From contig NZ_QZWH01000067.1 of assembly GCF_003601925.1 (NCBI RefSeq), positions 1-47,353 of the forward strand: a stretch of 47,353 bases of DNA. Reading direction: 5' to 3'. Position numbers and translations under genes: made by a program. Positions 24,638 through 33,455 of the stretch are shown piece by piece. The notes below the pieces were generated by a model that ran no database searches, was not told the origin of the DNA, and saw nothing but the letters and a program-made list of their open reading frames with translations. Positions within the stretch are counted from its first letter, which is position 1, and the number at the start of each line of letters is the position of its first letter. This DNA is from Buttiauxella izardii (lineage in GTDB: Bacteria; Pseudomonadota; Gammaproteobacteria; Enterobacterales; Enterobacteriaceae).

Positions 24638-25720
24638 ATGAAAGAGTTGGTCCAGATCCTCAAAAATACGCGACAGCATTTAATGACCGGTGTGTCGCAT
24701 ATGATTCCTTTCGTGGTGGCCGGCGGTATTTTGCTGGCTGTGTCCGTCATGTTGTATGGCAAAGGTGCGGTGCCTGATGCACTCACCGATCCCAATCTGA
24801 AAAAACTGTTTGATATCGGCGTGGCAGGTTTAACGCTGATGGTGCCTTTCCTTGCCGCTTACATCGGCTATTCCATCGCTGAGCGCTCTGCACTTGCCCC
24901 TTGTGCGATTGGTGCATGGGTGGGGAACAGCTTCGGTGCGGGTTTCTTTGGCGCGATTATCGCCGGGATCATCGGGGGCATTGTTGTCTTCTATATCAAG
25001 AAAATCCCGGTGCCAAAAATTCTGCGCTCGGTGATGCCTATTTTCATCATTCCTATCGTCGGCACCTTTATTACTGCGGGCATCATGATGTGGGGGTTGG
25101 GCGAGCCAGTCGGCGCGCTGACCAGCAGCCTGACTCAGTGGCTGCAAGGGATGCAGCAAGGCAGCATCGTTGTTCTGGCCGTGATTATGGGGCTGATGTT
25201 GGCGTTTGATATGGGCGGCCCGGTCAACAAAGTGGCCTATGCCTTTATGCTGATCTGCGTCGCACAAGGCGTGTATACCGTGGTGGCTATAGCCGCGGTC
25301 GCCATTGCAGTTCCGCCATTAGGGCTTGGCCTCGCCACATTAATGAACCGCAAAAACTTCAATGGTGAAGAACGTGAGGCGGGCAAAGCGGCATTAGTGA
25401 TGGGCTGCGTGGGCGTTACCGAAGGCGCCATTCCCTTTGCCGCTGCCGACCCGTTGCGCGTTATCCCTTCAATTATGCTTGGCTCGGCTTGCGGTGCAGT
25501 CACTGCGGCTCTACTCGGCGCGCAATGCTACGCAGGTTGGGGCGGCTTGATTGTGTTACCGGTCGTCGAAGGCAAATTAGGTTTTGTCGTGGCATTGCTG
25601 GTGGGGGCGGTGGTGACGGCGGTATGCGTCAATTTACTCAAATCGTATGCCCGTAAAAAACAAGTCGATGCGCCAGCGAAAGCTGAAGAAGACCTGGATC
25701 TGGATTTTGAAATTAACTGA
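24638..25720 (+). CDS. frwC: Fructose-type PTS enzyme IIC component FrwC
   Basis: FrwC is the membrane channel (EIIC) of a fructose-family phosphotransferase system. It has 360 residues, against 359 in E. coli, with about nine to ten hydrophobic helices and the family segment GVTEGAIPFAAADP in the second half. The C-terminus is acidic (DLDLDFEIN). It has an AAGGCCGGGAG leader before the ATG. It is the first gene of frwC-frwB-pflD-pflC-frwD and should work with FrwB or FrwD (EIIB) and PtsA (EI/HPr/EIIA). The substrate was long unknown; 1,5-anhydromannitol is the candidate from pathway context. Confidence 0.95.
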   Translation: MKELVQILKNTRQHLMTGVSHMIPFVVAGGILLAVSVMLYGKGAVPDALTDPNLKKLFDIGVAGLTLMVPFLAAYIGYSIAERSALAPCAIGAWVGNSFGAGFFGAIIAGIIGGIVVFYIKKIPVPKILRSVMPIFIIPIVGTFITAGIMMWGLGEPVGALTSSLTQWLQGMQQGSIVVLAVIMGLMLAFDMGGPVNKVAYAFMLICVAQGVYTVVAIAAVAIAVPPLGLGLATLMNRKNFNGEEREAGKAALVMGCVGVTEGAIPFAAADPLRVIPSIMLGSACGAVTAALLGAQCYAGWGGLIVLPVVEGKLGFVVALLVGAVVTAVCVNLLKSYARKKQVDAPAKAEEDLDLDFEIN

Positions 25721-25742
25721 TTGAGATAAAAGGATATTAACC

Positions 25743-26063
25743 ATGACTAAAATTATTGCTGTTACCGCTTGTCCGTCAGGTGTTGCTCATACTTACATGG
25801 CGGCAGAAGCGCTGGAGAGCGCAGCTAAAGCCAAAGGCTGGGAAGTAAAAGTAGAAACCCAGGGTTCGATTGGTCTTGAAAACGAGCTGACGGCTCAGGA
25901 TGTGGAAAGTGCCGACATGGTGATTTTAACCAAAGATATCGGAATCAAAATGGAAGAGCGCTTTGCCGGGAAAACCATCGTGCGCGTCAACATCAGCGAC
26001 GCAGTAAAACGTGCTGATGCCATCATGCGCAAAATTGAAGCCCATCTGGCGCAAACCGCCTGA
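25743..26063 (+). CDS. frwB: Fructose-type PTS enzyme IIB component FrwB
   Basis: FrwB is a small cytoplasmic EIIB that receives phosphate from the PtsA EIIA domain and passes it to the sugar crossing FrwC. It has 106 residues, as in E. coli. The phospho-cysteine is Cys10 in the family signature TACPSGVAHTYMA, and VETQGSIG follows. It is 22 bases behind frwC, with AAAAGGA before the ATG. FrwD, at the end of the same operon, is a second EIIB-like protein. Confidence 0.95.
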   Translation: MTKIIAVTACPSGVAHTYMAAEALESAAKAKGWEVKVETQGSIGLENELTAQDVESADMVILTKDIGIKMEERFAGKTIVRVNISDAVKRADAIMRKIEAHLAQTA

Positions 26064-26092
26064 GCCTTTGAATGACCAGTAAGGAGCGCACC

Positions 26093-28390
26093 ATGACTCA
26101 ACGTATCGAACGCCTGAAATCCGCATTGTTTGCCCAACCGCGAGAAATTTCGCTGGAGCGCGCAGTGTTGTATACCGCCAGTCACCGCACCACAGAAGGT
26201 GAACATGTGCTGTTACGTCGTGCAAAAGCCACGGCATACATTCTGGACAACGTACACATTGCGATTCGAGATGATGAGTTGATCGCGGGGAACCGTACCG
26301 TGAAACCGCGAGCCGGAATTATGTCTCCGGAAATGGACCCTTACTGGTTGCTCAAAGAGTTGGAACAATTCCCAACGCGCCCGCAAGACCGATTCGAAAT
26401 GAGCGAGCAGGATAAAACGCTCTACCGCGAGCAGCTTTACCCCTACTGGGAAAAGCGTTCGATGAAAGACTTCATCAACAACCAAATGACGGATGAAGTT
26501 AAGGCGGCGGTAAAGACGCAAATCTTTAGCGTCAACCAAACCGACAAGGGGCAAGGGCACATCATTATTGATTACCCGCGCCTGCTGCAAAACAGCCTGG
26601 GTAAGCTGGTGGCGGAATTGCGTGAACATTGCCAGCAAGCGCCAGATAACCACTTTTACCAGGCCGCGTTGATTTTGCTGGAGGCTTCACAACGGCATAT
26701 TTTGCGCTATGCCGCGTTGGCGGAAGAGATGGCGACTCAATGTCCTGAAGCATCACGCCGCGACGAGCTACTGAAAATCGCCGAGATATCACGCCATAAC
26801 GCAGAACATCAGCCGCAAGACTTTTGGCAAGCCTGCCAGTTGTTCTGGTACATGAACATTATTCTCCAGTACGAATCGAATGCCAGTTCGCTGTCTTTGG
26901 GGCGCTTCGATCAATATATGCTGCCGTTTTATCAGGCGTCATTGAATCGCGGTGAAAGCCCTGAATTCCTGCGCGAGCTGCTGGAATCGTTGTGGGTGAA
27001 ATGCAACGACATCGTTCTACTGCGTTCAACCAGCAGTGCTCGTTATTTTGCTGGCTTCCCAACGGGCTACACCATTTTGCTGGGCGGCCTGACAGAAAAC
27101 GGGCGCAGTGCGGTAAACATCCTTTCGTTCCTGTGCCTTGATGCCTACCAGAGTATTCAGTTGCCGCAGCCCAATCTGGGCGTGCGAGTAAACGAACTGA
27201 TTGACCGCCCCTTCTTGCTCAAGACCGCCGAAACTGTGCGTCTGGGGACGGGGATTCCGCAAATATTTAACGACGAAGTGGTCGTTCCCGCATTCTTAAA
27301 CCGGGGTGTTTCCCTGGAAGATGCGCGTGACTATGCCGTTGTGGGCTGCGTTGAGCTTTCTATCCCTGGGCGAACCTACGGGCTGCATGACATCGCCATG
27401 TTTAACCTTTTGAAGGTGATGGAAATTGTCCTGCTGGAAAACGAAGGCAATGGCGGTCTGGATTACGAAAACCTGTTGCAGCAAATTCGCGACAAAATCT
27501 GCCACTACATCAAGCTGATGGTGGAAGGAAGCAACATTTGCGATATCGGCCACCGCGACTGGGCACCGGTTCCGCTGCTTTCGTCGTTTATTGAAGATTG
27601 CCTGGCTAACGGCAAAGACATTACCGAGGGCGGTGCACGGTACAACTTCTCAGGTGTTCAGGGGATTGGTATCGCCAACCTTAGCGACTCTTTGCATGCC
27701 CTGAACGGCATGGTGTTTGAGCAACAACGGCTAAGTTTTGACGAGCTCTTGCATGTGTTAAAGGCAAACTTTGCGACGCCAGAAGGGGCGCAAATCCGCG
27801 CACGGTTAATCAATCGTTTTGAGAAATACGGCAATGATATCGACGAGGTCGACAACATTAGTGCCGATTTACTGCGCTTCTACTGCAAAGAAGTGGAGAA
27901 ATATGCCAATCCACGCGGCGGCTATTTTACTCCGGGTTCTTATACGGTTTCCGCGCATGTGCCATTAGGTGCAGTCGTTGGCGCGACACCTGACGGGCGC
28001 TATGCGGGCGAACAACTGGCGGATGGTGGGCTGTCGCCCATGCTGGGCCAGGACTGCCAGGGGCCAACGGCGGTGCTGAAATCGGTCAGTAAACTGGATA
28101 ACTATTTGCTGTCCAATGGCACGTTGCTGAACGTGAAATTTACGCCGAGTACGCTGGAAGGTGAGGCGGGGCTGCATAAACTGGCCGATTTCCTCGGTGC
28201 GTTTACTAAGCTCAAATTGCAGCATATCCAGTTCAATGTAGTGAATGCCGAAACGCTGCGTGACGCGCAAACTCGCCCGCAGGATTATGCCGGGCTTGTG
28301 GTGCGTGTTGCAGGATACAGCGCATTCTTTGTTGAGCTGTCGAAGGAGATCCAGGATGACATTATCCGCCGTACAGCGCATCAGCTGTGA
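26093..28390 (+). CDS. pflD: Glycyl radical enzyme PflD (not a pyruvate formate-lyase)
   Basis: PflD is an anaerobic glycyl radical enzyme. The start at 26093, after TAAGGAG, gives 765 residues as in E. coli; an upstream ATG at 26072 is less likely. The thiyl cysteine is Cys419 in VVGCVELS, and the radical glycine is Gly741 in RVAGYSAFF. Pyruvate formate-lyase has two adjacent cysteines; only one is present here, in the GCVE form of the dehydratase/eliminase branch. I recall a report that E. coli PflD opens the ring of 1,5-anhydromannitol 6-phosphate to 1-deoxyfructose 6-phosphate. Its activase pflC overlaps its 3' end by 35 bases. Confidence 0.95.
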   Translation: MTQRIERLKSALFAQPREISLERAVLYTASHRTTEGEHVLLRRAKATAYILDNVHIAIRDDELIAGNRTVKPRAGIMSPEMDPYWLLKELEQFPTRPQDRFEMSEQDKTLYREQLYPYWEKRSMKDFINNQMTDEVKAAVKTQIFSVNQTDKGQGHIIIDYPRLLQNSLGKLVAELREHCQQAPDNHFYQAALILLEASQRHILRYAALAEEMATQCPEASRRDELLKIAEISRHNAEHQPQDFWQACQLFWYMNIILQYESNASSLSLGRFDQYMLPFYQASLNRGESPEFLRELLESLWVKCNDIVLLRSTSSARYFAGFPTGYTILLGGLTENGRSAVNILSFLCLDAYQSIQLPQPNLGVRVNELIDRPFLLKTAETVRLGTGIPQIFNDEVVVPAFLNRGVSLEDARDYAVVGCVELSIPGRTYGLHDIAMFNLLKVMEIVLLENEGNGGLDYENLLQQIRDKICHYIKLMVEGSNICDIGHRDWAPVPLLSSFIEDCLANGKDITEGGARYNFSGVQGIGIANLSDSLHALNGMVFEQQRLSFDELLHVLKANFATPEGAQIRARLINRFEKYGNDIDEVDNISADLLRFYCKEVEKYANPRGGYFTPGSYTVSAHVPLGAVVGATPDGRYAGEQLADGGLSPMLGQDCQGPTAVLKSVSKLDNYLLSNGTLLNVKFTPSTLEGEAGLHKLADFLGAFTKLKLQHIQFNVVNAETLRDAQTRPQDYAGLVVRVAGYSAFFVELSKEIQDDIIRRTAHQL

Positions 28391-29231
28391 GGTTCTCGAA
28401 GGTGACGAGCTAAAAGCGCGAATTTTTAATATTCAGCGCTACTCCCTGAATGATGGTCATGGCATCAGGACGGTCGTTTTTTTTAAAGGCTGCCCGCACC
28501 ACTGCCCGTGGTGCGCAAACCCGGAGTCACTCTCCGGGAAGATTGAAACCGTGCGGCGCTTGTCTAAGTGTCTGCACTGCCCAACCTGCCAGAACGATGC
28601 CGATGAATGCCCGTCCGGCGCGATGGAAAGAATTGGCCGCGATTATTCTCTGGCTGAACTGGAAACAGAGGTGCTCAAAGATGACGTTTTCTTCCGGTCA
28701 TCAAAAGGTGGCGTAACGCTTTCTGGCGGTGAAGTGCTGATGCAGGCAGCTTTTGCGACGCGTTTTCTGAAACGCCTGAAACTGTTAGGGATTCATACCG
28801 CGATTGAAACCGCTGGCGATGCTGCGCCTGAGAAAGTGCTCGCGCTGGCGCAACAATGCAATGAAGTGCTTTTTGACGTGAAGATCATGGACGCTGAAAT
28901 AGCGAAAGCTGAGCTGAATATCAATCAGCCCAGAGTTCTGGCCAATCTTAAAATGCTGGTAGAGGCGGGCATTCATGTCATTCCTCGCGTGCCACTGATT
29001 CCGGGTTATACCCTTGAGCGGCGCAATATGGAGGAAATTCTGCAATTCCTCGCGCCGTTAAAACTCAGCGAAATTCATCTGCTGCCTTTCCACCAGTACG
29101 GTGAGCCTAAATATTCATTGATTGGCCGGGCGTGGAAAATGCAGGATGTGTTGGTTCCTGATGAGTCGGAAATAAATCCACTACGGATAATGGCTGAGAA
29201 TGCGGGCTATCGTGTGACAATTGGCGGCTAG
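28356..29231 (+). CDS. pflC: Glycyl-radical enzyme activating protein PflC
   Basis: PflC is a radical SAM enzyme that installs the glycyl radical on PflD. The start is the ATG at 28356, with AAGGAGATCCAGG in front, inside the end of pflD; it gives 291 residues, against 292 in E. coli, and MTLSAVQRIS matches the E. coli N-terminus. The SAM-binding [4Fe-4S] cysteines are in KGCPHHCPWCANPE (CxxxCxxC), and a further cysteine group CLHCPTC follows, as in the clostridial-type activases. The 35-base overlap suggests translational coupling with pflD. Confidence 0.95.
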   Translation: MTLSAVQRISCEVLEGDELKARIFNIQRYSLNDGHGIRTVVFFKGCPHHCPWCANPESLSGKIETVRRLSKCLHCPTCQNDADECPSGAMERIGRDYSLAELETEVLKDDVFFRSSKGGVTLSGGEVLMQAAFATRFLKRLKLLGIHTAIETAGDAAPEKVLALAQQCNEVLFDVKIMDAEIAKAELNINQPRVLANLKMLVEAGIHVIPRVPLIPGYTLERRNMEEILQFLAPLKLSEIHLLPFHQYGEPKYSLIGRAWKMQDVLVPDESEINPLRIMAENAGYRVTIGG

Positions 29232-29252
29232 TTTTCATTGAGGATGGCTGAG

Positions 29253-29597
29253 ATGACTCGACATTTAGTTGCAGTAACGGCATGTGTTAGCGGCGTCGCC
29301 CACACCTATATGGCAGCCGAACGGCTCGAAAAACTCTGCCAGCAAGAAAAGTGGACAGTTAAAATCGAAACGCAGGGTGCGCTGGGAATTGAAAATGGAC
29401 TGACGCAAACGGATATTGAGCAAGCTGATGTGGTGTTGCTGATTACCGATATTGAGTTGGCGGGGGCGGCGCGTTTTGATCACTGCCGATGTGTGCAGTC
29501 GGGTATTAATGCCTTTTTGCGTGAGCCTCAAAAGGCGATGTCAGCGGTGCGTCGTATTTTTGGCACTCCGCAGGACACTCGCATCATTCTCAATTAA
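29253..29597 (+). CDS. frwD: Second fructose-type PTS enzyme IIB-like component FrwD
   Basis: FrwD is an EIIB-like protein with Cys11 in TACVSGVAHTYMA, nearly the same signature as FrwB, and VKIETQGALGIEN following. The start at 29253 (MTRHLVAV) has GAGG nine bases upstream and gives 114 residues, against 113 in E. coli; ATGs at 29238 and 29244 are possible but less likely. It ends the frwC-pflC operon and its stop overlaps the convergent yijO by 8 bases. Its C-terminal part differs from FrwB, so it may have a separate role. Confidence 0.93.
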   Translation: MTRHLVAVTACVSGVAHTYMAAERLEKLCQQEKWTVKIETQGALGIENGLTQTDIEQADVVLLITDIELAGAARFDHCRCVQSGINAFLREPQKAMSAVRRIFGTPQDTRIILN

Positions 29598-30444
29598 CTG
29601 ATTTTTCCGTTAGCTGGCTGTGATACTGGCGTCGATATTCTGACGGCGATCTCTCGGTGTTCTTCCTGAATAACCGGCAAAAATAGTTACTGTCGACAAA
29701 ACCGCAGGCATGAGCCACTTCTTTAACCTTCAAGTCGTAGCGTTTAAGCAACGTTTTGGCGTGTTCCAGGCGGGTGTGGTTGAGATATTCGTTAAATCCC
29801 ACGGCACCGGTTTTCTGAAACAGGTGTGAGAGATAGTTGGGGGATATGTAAAAGGCCTGAGCGACGGATTCCCGGGTTAGCTGTTCTGCATATTTCTCAT
29901 CAATGTATTCACGCACGGCTTCGAAAAGTGCCTGGCTGCGCGAAGCGGTCTGGATTTGGCTGCCAAGCAAATCGGTACAGTGGCTCAAAATACTGCTGAC
30001 GATAAACCGTGCGGTTTGCTGTTCATGAGGTTGCATCACCAGTTCATTCAACGCCTGAAGCAGAAACGAGCCAATTCGTGGCCCACGTCGGGCGACGTTC
30101 TGTTTCCCCAACGTTTTAAACGTCGAGCCATCCCAATGCAGCACACTAAATCCAAGCTGCTGTTTGCCAAATAAAATACTGAGCGTGGTGACAGGCGAAT
30201 TCCACTGCGGGTTGTTCCAGCATTTTGCCGGAATATAAAGCACGTCGTGTTGCTCAAGCCTCGCGGGCATTCCTGCATCGCAGGCATCCATTAATACGCC
30301 GTCTAACACCACTTCGAGACGCGGGAAATCCACCTGATAAGCCAGTTCCGATGGAGCCGTCTGGTTATCGGCGAACCAGATGTGTTGAATGCCTGAAGGG
30401 CTATTTAGCAGGCGAGAAAGAATTTGGCTCACATCGTAATTCAT
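29590..30444 (-). CDS. yijO: AraC-family transcriptional regulator YijO
   Basis: YijO is an AraC/XylS-type regulator of unproven function. The start at 30444 (MNYDVSQIL) gives 284 residues, against about 283 in E. coli; a longer reading from 30600 crosses the ppc terminator and is rejected. An N-terminal sensing region of about 170 residues is followed by two helix-turn-helix motifs at about 185-275 (VAQAFYISPNYLSHLF; VKEVAHACGFVDSNYF). It is convergent with frwD, overlapping by 8 bases, and is the only regulator within the ptsA/frw/pflD locus, so it is the best candidate to control it. Confidence 0.93.
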   Translation of the reverse strand: MNYDVSQILSRLLNSPSGIQHIWFADNQTAPSELAYQVDFPRLEVVLDGVLMDACDAGMPARLEQHDVLYIPAKCWNNPQWNSPVTTLSILFGKQQLGFSVLHWDGSTFKTLGKQNVARRGPRIGSFLLQALNELVMQPHEQQTARFIVSSILSHCTDLLGSQIQTASRSQALFEAVREYIDEKYAEQLTRESVAQAFYISPNYLSHLFQKTGAVGFNEYLNHTRLEHAKTLLKRYDLKVKEVAHACGFVDSNYFCRLFRKNTERSPSEYRRQYHSQLTEKSVN

Positions 30445-30516
30445 AAGGCCCCGCAGTGGGTCAGGAAGGATGAGGCATGGTGCCATATTGATGCGCTTAT
30501 TCGTATGAGCAGAAAC

Positions 30517-30542
30517 AAAAAACCCCGCTTGCGCAGGGTTTT
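30517..30542 (-). terminator. ppc terminator
   Basis: On the minus strand an AACCC-n10-GGGTT hairpin with an inner GCGCAAGC is followed by TTTTTT. It separates ppc from yijO, where E. coli has eptC. Confidence 0.85.
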
Positions 30543-30562
30543 GATACGGTATGTTTTCGGTT

Positions 30563-33214
30563 TTAACCTGTGTTACGCATACCCGCAGCAACACCAGCAA
30601 TAGTCACCATCAGCGCTTGTTCAACCTGCGCGTCTGGCTCTTCGCCTTTCTCTTCAGACTGGCGCGAACGGTGCAGCAATTCGGCCTGCAGTACGTTCAG
30701 CGGATCGGTGTAGATATTACGCAACTGAATAGATTCGGCGATCCATGGCAGGTCTGCCATCAGATGTGAATCGTTGGCGATATCCAGAACCACTTTGATA
30801 TCAGCTTCCAGTTGGTCGCGCAGTTGCGTACCTAGCGCCCACAGTTCTGGTTTCACCAGGCGCTGATCGTAGTATTCCGCCAGCCACAGGTCAGCTTTCG
30901 CAAATACCATTTCCAGCATGCCCAGGCGCGTGGAGAAGAATGGCCAGTCGCGGCACATGGTTTCCAGTACGTCTTGTTTGCCGTCTTCTACCACTTTTTG
31001 CAGCGCGGCACCGGCACCCAGCCAGGCTGGCAGCATCAGGCGGTTTTGCGTCCAGGCGAAGATCCACGGAATTGCACGCAGAGACTCAACGCCACCGTTA
31101 GGCTTACGTTTGGCCGGGCGTGAACCCAACGGCAGTTTGCCCAGTTCCAGTTCCGGTGTTGCCGAACGGAAATACGGCACGAAGTCTTTGTTTTCGCGAA
31201 TATATCCACGGTACATATCACAAGAGGTGACAGACAAATCCTCCATGATAAGTTTCCACTCTTTCTTCGGTTCTGGCGGCGGCAGCAGGTTAGCTTCAAG
31301 AATCGCACTGGTGTAGAGCGACAGGCTGCTGATGGTGATTTCTGGCAGACCGTATTTAAAGCGGATCATTTCGCCTTGCTCGGTCACACGCAGGCCACCT
31401 TTCAGGCTGCCTGGCGGTTGAGAAAGCAGTGCAGCGTGCGCTGGCGCACCGCCACGACCGATAGAACCACCGCGTCCGTGGAACAGCGTCAGAGTAATTC
31501 CGGCTTTCTCACAGGTTTTGATCAGCGCATCTTGCGCCTGATACTGCGCCCAGGAGGCCGCCATTACGCCTGCATCTTTTGCGGAGTCAGAATAGCCAAT
31601 CATGACCATCTGTTTGCCCTGAATAAAGCCGCGATACCAGTCGATATTCAGCAACTGAGTCATTACATCGTCGGCGTTGTTCAGGTCGTCGAGAGTTTCA
31701 AACAGCGGTGCAACTGGCAGCGCGAAGGTGCAACCGGCTTCTTTCAGCAACAGGTGAACAGCCAGCACGTCAGACGGTGTTTTCGCCATAGAAATCACGT
31801 AAGCGGCGATGGAACCACGCGGAGCTTCGGCAACCACTTTGCAGGTTTCCAGCACTTCACGCGTGTCGTCGCTTGGCTCCCACTGGCGCGGCAGAAGCGG
31901 GCGTTTAGAGTTCAGTTCACGAATCAGGAAGGCTTGTTTGTCTGCTTCCGACCAGCTTTCGTAATCGCCAATGCCCAGGTAGCGGGTCATTTCGCCCAGC
32001 GCTTCGGTATGGCGGGTACTTTCCTGGCGTACATCAATACGAACCAGTGGAACGCCAAAGCTCTTCACACGGCGCAGGGTATCAAGCAGTTGTCCGTTGG
32101 CGATAATGCCCATGCCACAAGCTTGCAGCGACTGGTAACACGCATAAAGCGGGTCCCAAAGCTGTTCGTTTTGCGTTAGCAAACCGTCTGGTTTTGGCAG
32201 GCGTTGGCCTTTCAGGCGCGCTTCCAGCCAGGCTTGAGTCGACAGCAACTGCTGGCGAATGCCTTTCATGATGCAGCGATACGGTTCTTGTGCGGCGTCT
32301 GGGCCAGCCAGTTCGCTCAGTTCCGGAGTGCATTCCACCATGGAAAGCTCGGAAATCAGCACCTGAATATCGCGCAGGAACAGGTCAGTGGCTTTCCAAC
32401 GGCTAAGCAGAAGAACGTGGCGAGTAATATCAGCCGTAACGTTCGGGTTGCCGTCGCGGTCACCGCCCATCCATGAAGTGAAACGCACCGGCACAAAATC
32501 GACCGGCAGTTTGTAATTCAGGTTGTCTTCAAGTTGTTCGTTCAGCTCACGCAGGTAGTTTGGAACCCCTTCCCACAGGCTGTTTTCTACCACCGCAAAA
32601 CCCCATTTTGCTTCATCTACAGGGGAAGGGCGGTGTTTACGAATTTCATCGGTGTGCCACGCCTGGGCGACCAGCTGGCGCAAACGGCGCATAATCTGGT
32701 TACGCTCGTAATCGGCAATGTCGCTGTGGTCGAGCTGCTTCAGGCAGCTATTTACTTCAACCAGTTTGTGAATCAGGGTGCGACGGGTAATTTCGGTCGG
32801 GTGTGCGGTCAGCACTAATTCTAATGACAAAGATTCAACAGCATCACGAATGGCATCTTCACTAAGGTCCGGCTGATTTTTTAATTTTTGGAGTGTCTTA
32901 GCGATAACTTCTGGATTGCTGGCGGCTTCGCCATTGGCGGAAATGCTGTGATATTGCTCGGCGGTGTTGGCCAGGTTCAGGAATTGGCTGAATGCACGGG
33001 CTACAGGGAGTAGTTCGTCGTTAGATAGGTTCTGCAATGTGGTTAGCAGCTCCTGACGATTAGCTTCATTGCCAGCCCGGGAGGACTTGGACAATTTGCG
33101 GATTGTTTCTACGCGGTCAAGAATGTTTTCACCTAACGCATCCTTGATGGTATCCCCGAGCAACTTGCCGAGCATACTGACATTACTTCGCAAAGCGGAA
33201 TACTGTTCGTTCAT
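30563..33214 (-). CDS. ppc: Phosphoenolpyruvate carboxylase
   Basis: Ppc carboxylates PEP to oxaloacetate and is the main anaplerotic enzyme feeding the TCA cycle and aspartate-derived amino acids, including the methionine and arginine routes here. It has 883 residues, as in E. coli. The catalytic His138 is in [10 protein letters not shown] and the glycine-rich [12 protein letters not shown] loop is present. The C-terminus ends RNTG, the allosteric aspartate-site tail. It is monocistronic, between the yijO-side terminator and argE. Confidence 0.98.
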   Translation of the reverse strand: MNEQYSALRSNVSMLGKLLGDTIKDALGENILDRVETIRKLSKSSRAGNEANRQELLTTLQNLSNDELLPVARAFSQFLNLANTAEQYHSISANGEAASNPEVIAKTLQKLKNQPDLSEDAIRDAVESLSLELVLTAHPTEITRRTLIHKLVEVNSCLKQLDHSDIADYERNQIMRRLRQLVAQAWHTDEIRKHRPSPVDEAKWGFAVVENSLWEGVPNYLRELNEQLEDNLNYKLPVDFVPVRFTSWMGGDRDGNPNVTADITRHVLLLSRWKATDLFLRDIQVLISELSMVECTPELSELAGPDAAQEPYRCIMKGIRQQLLSTQAWLEARLKGQRLPKPDGLLTQNEQLWDPLYACYQSLQACGMGIIANGQLLDTLRRVKSFGVPLVRIDVRQESTRHTEALGEMTRYLGIGDYESWSEADKQAFLIRELNSKRPLLPRQWEPSDDTREVLETCKVVAEAPRGSIAAYVISMAKTPSDVLAVHLLLKEAGCTFALPVAPLFETLDDLNNADDVMTQLLNIDWYRGFIQGKQMVMIGYSDSAKDAGVMAASWAQYQAQDALIKTCEKAGITLTLFHGRGGSIGRGGAPAHAALLSQPPGSLKGGLRVTEQGEMIRFKYGLPEITISSLSLYTSAILEANLLPPPEPKKEWKLIMEDLSVTSCDMYRGYIRENKDFVPYFRSATPELELGKLPLGSRPAKRKPNGGVESLRAIPWIFAWTQNRLMLPAWLGAGAALQKVVEDGKQDVLETMCRDWPFFSTRLGMLEMVFAKADLWLAEYYDQRLVKPELWALGTQLRDQLEADIKVVLDIANDSHLMADLPWIAESIQLRNIYTDPLNVLQAELLHRSRQSEEKGEEPDAQVEQALMVTIAGVAAGMRNTG

Positions 33215-33421
33215 ATGACCCCAGACACCCTATCCAATCTAATATGTAATTTAATTTCACCCGTGAAGGTTCAACACCGTCTTTATAAAGCCACGTAAGT
33301 CTGATTTCGTCAATTGCTACGAAATCGTTTCAGCAAACGAATAAATTGCGCTAATTCATGAAATTTAATTACTAACTTCGTAGATAAGCGTTTCTTATGA
33401 GGATCCGCTAAAAAGTAGCTT

Positions 33422-33441
33422 AAAAAGGGGGCAAAACCCCC
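33422..33441 (-). terminator. argE terminator
   Basis: On the minus strand GGGGG, TTTTG, CCCCC forms a hairpin followed by TTTTT, just after the argE stop. Confidence 0.85.
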
Positions 33442-33455
33442 ATACACGCTATTTT

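Noticed and set aside
26093-28390. PflD as a second pyruvate formate-lyase or a glycerol dehydratase
   Set aside because: It lacks the adjacent Cys-Cys pair of pyruvate formate-lyase, and the linked aldolase, glycerol dehydrogenase and PTS fit an anhydrohexitol phosphate substrate better than glycerol.
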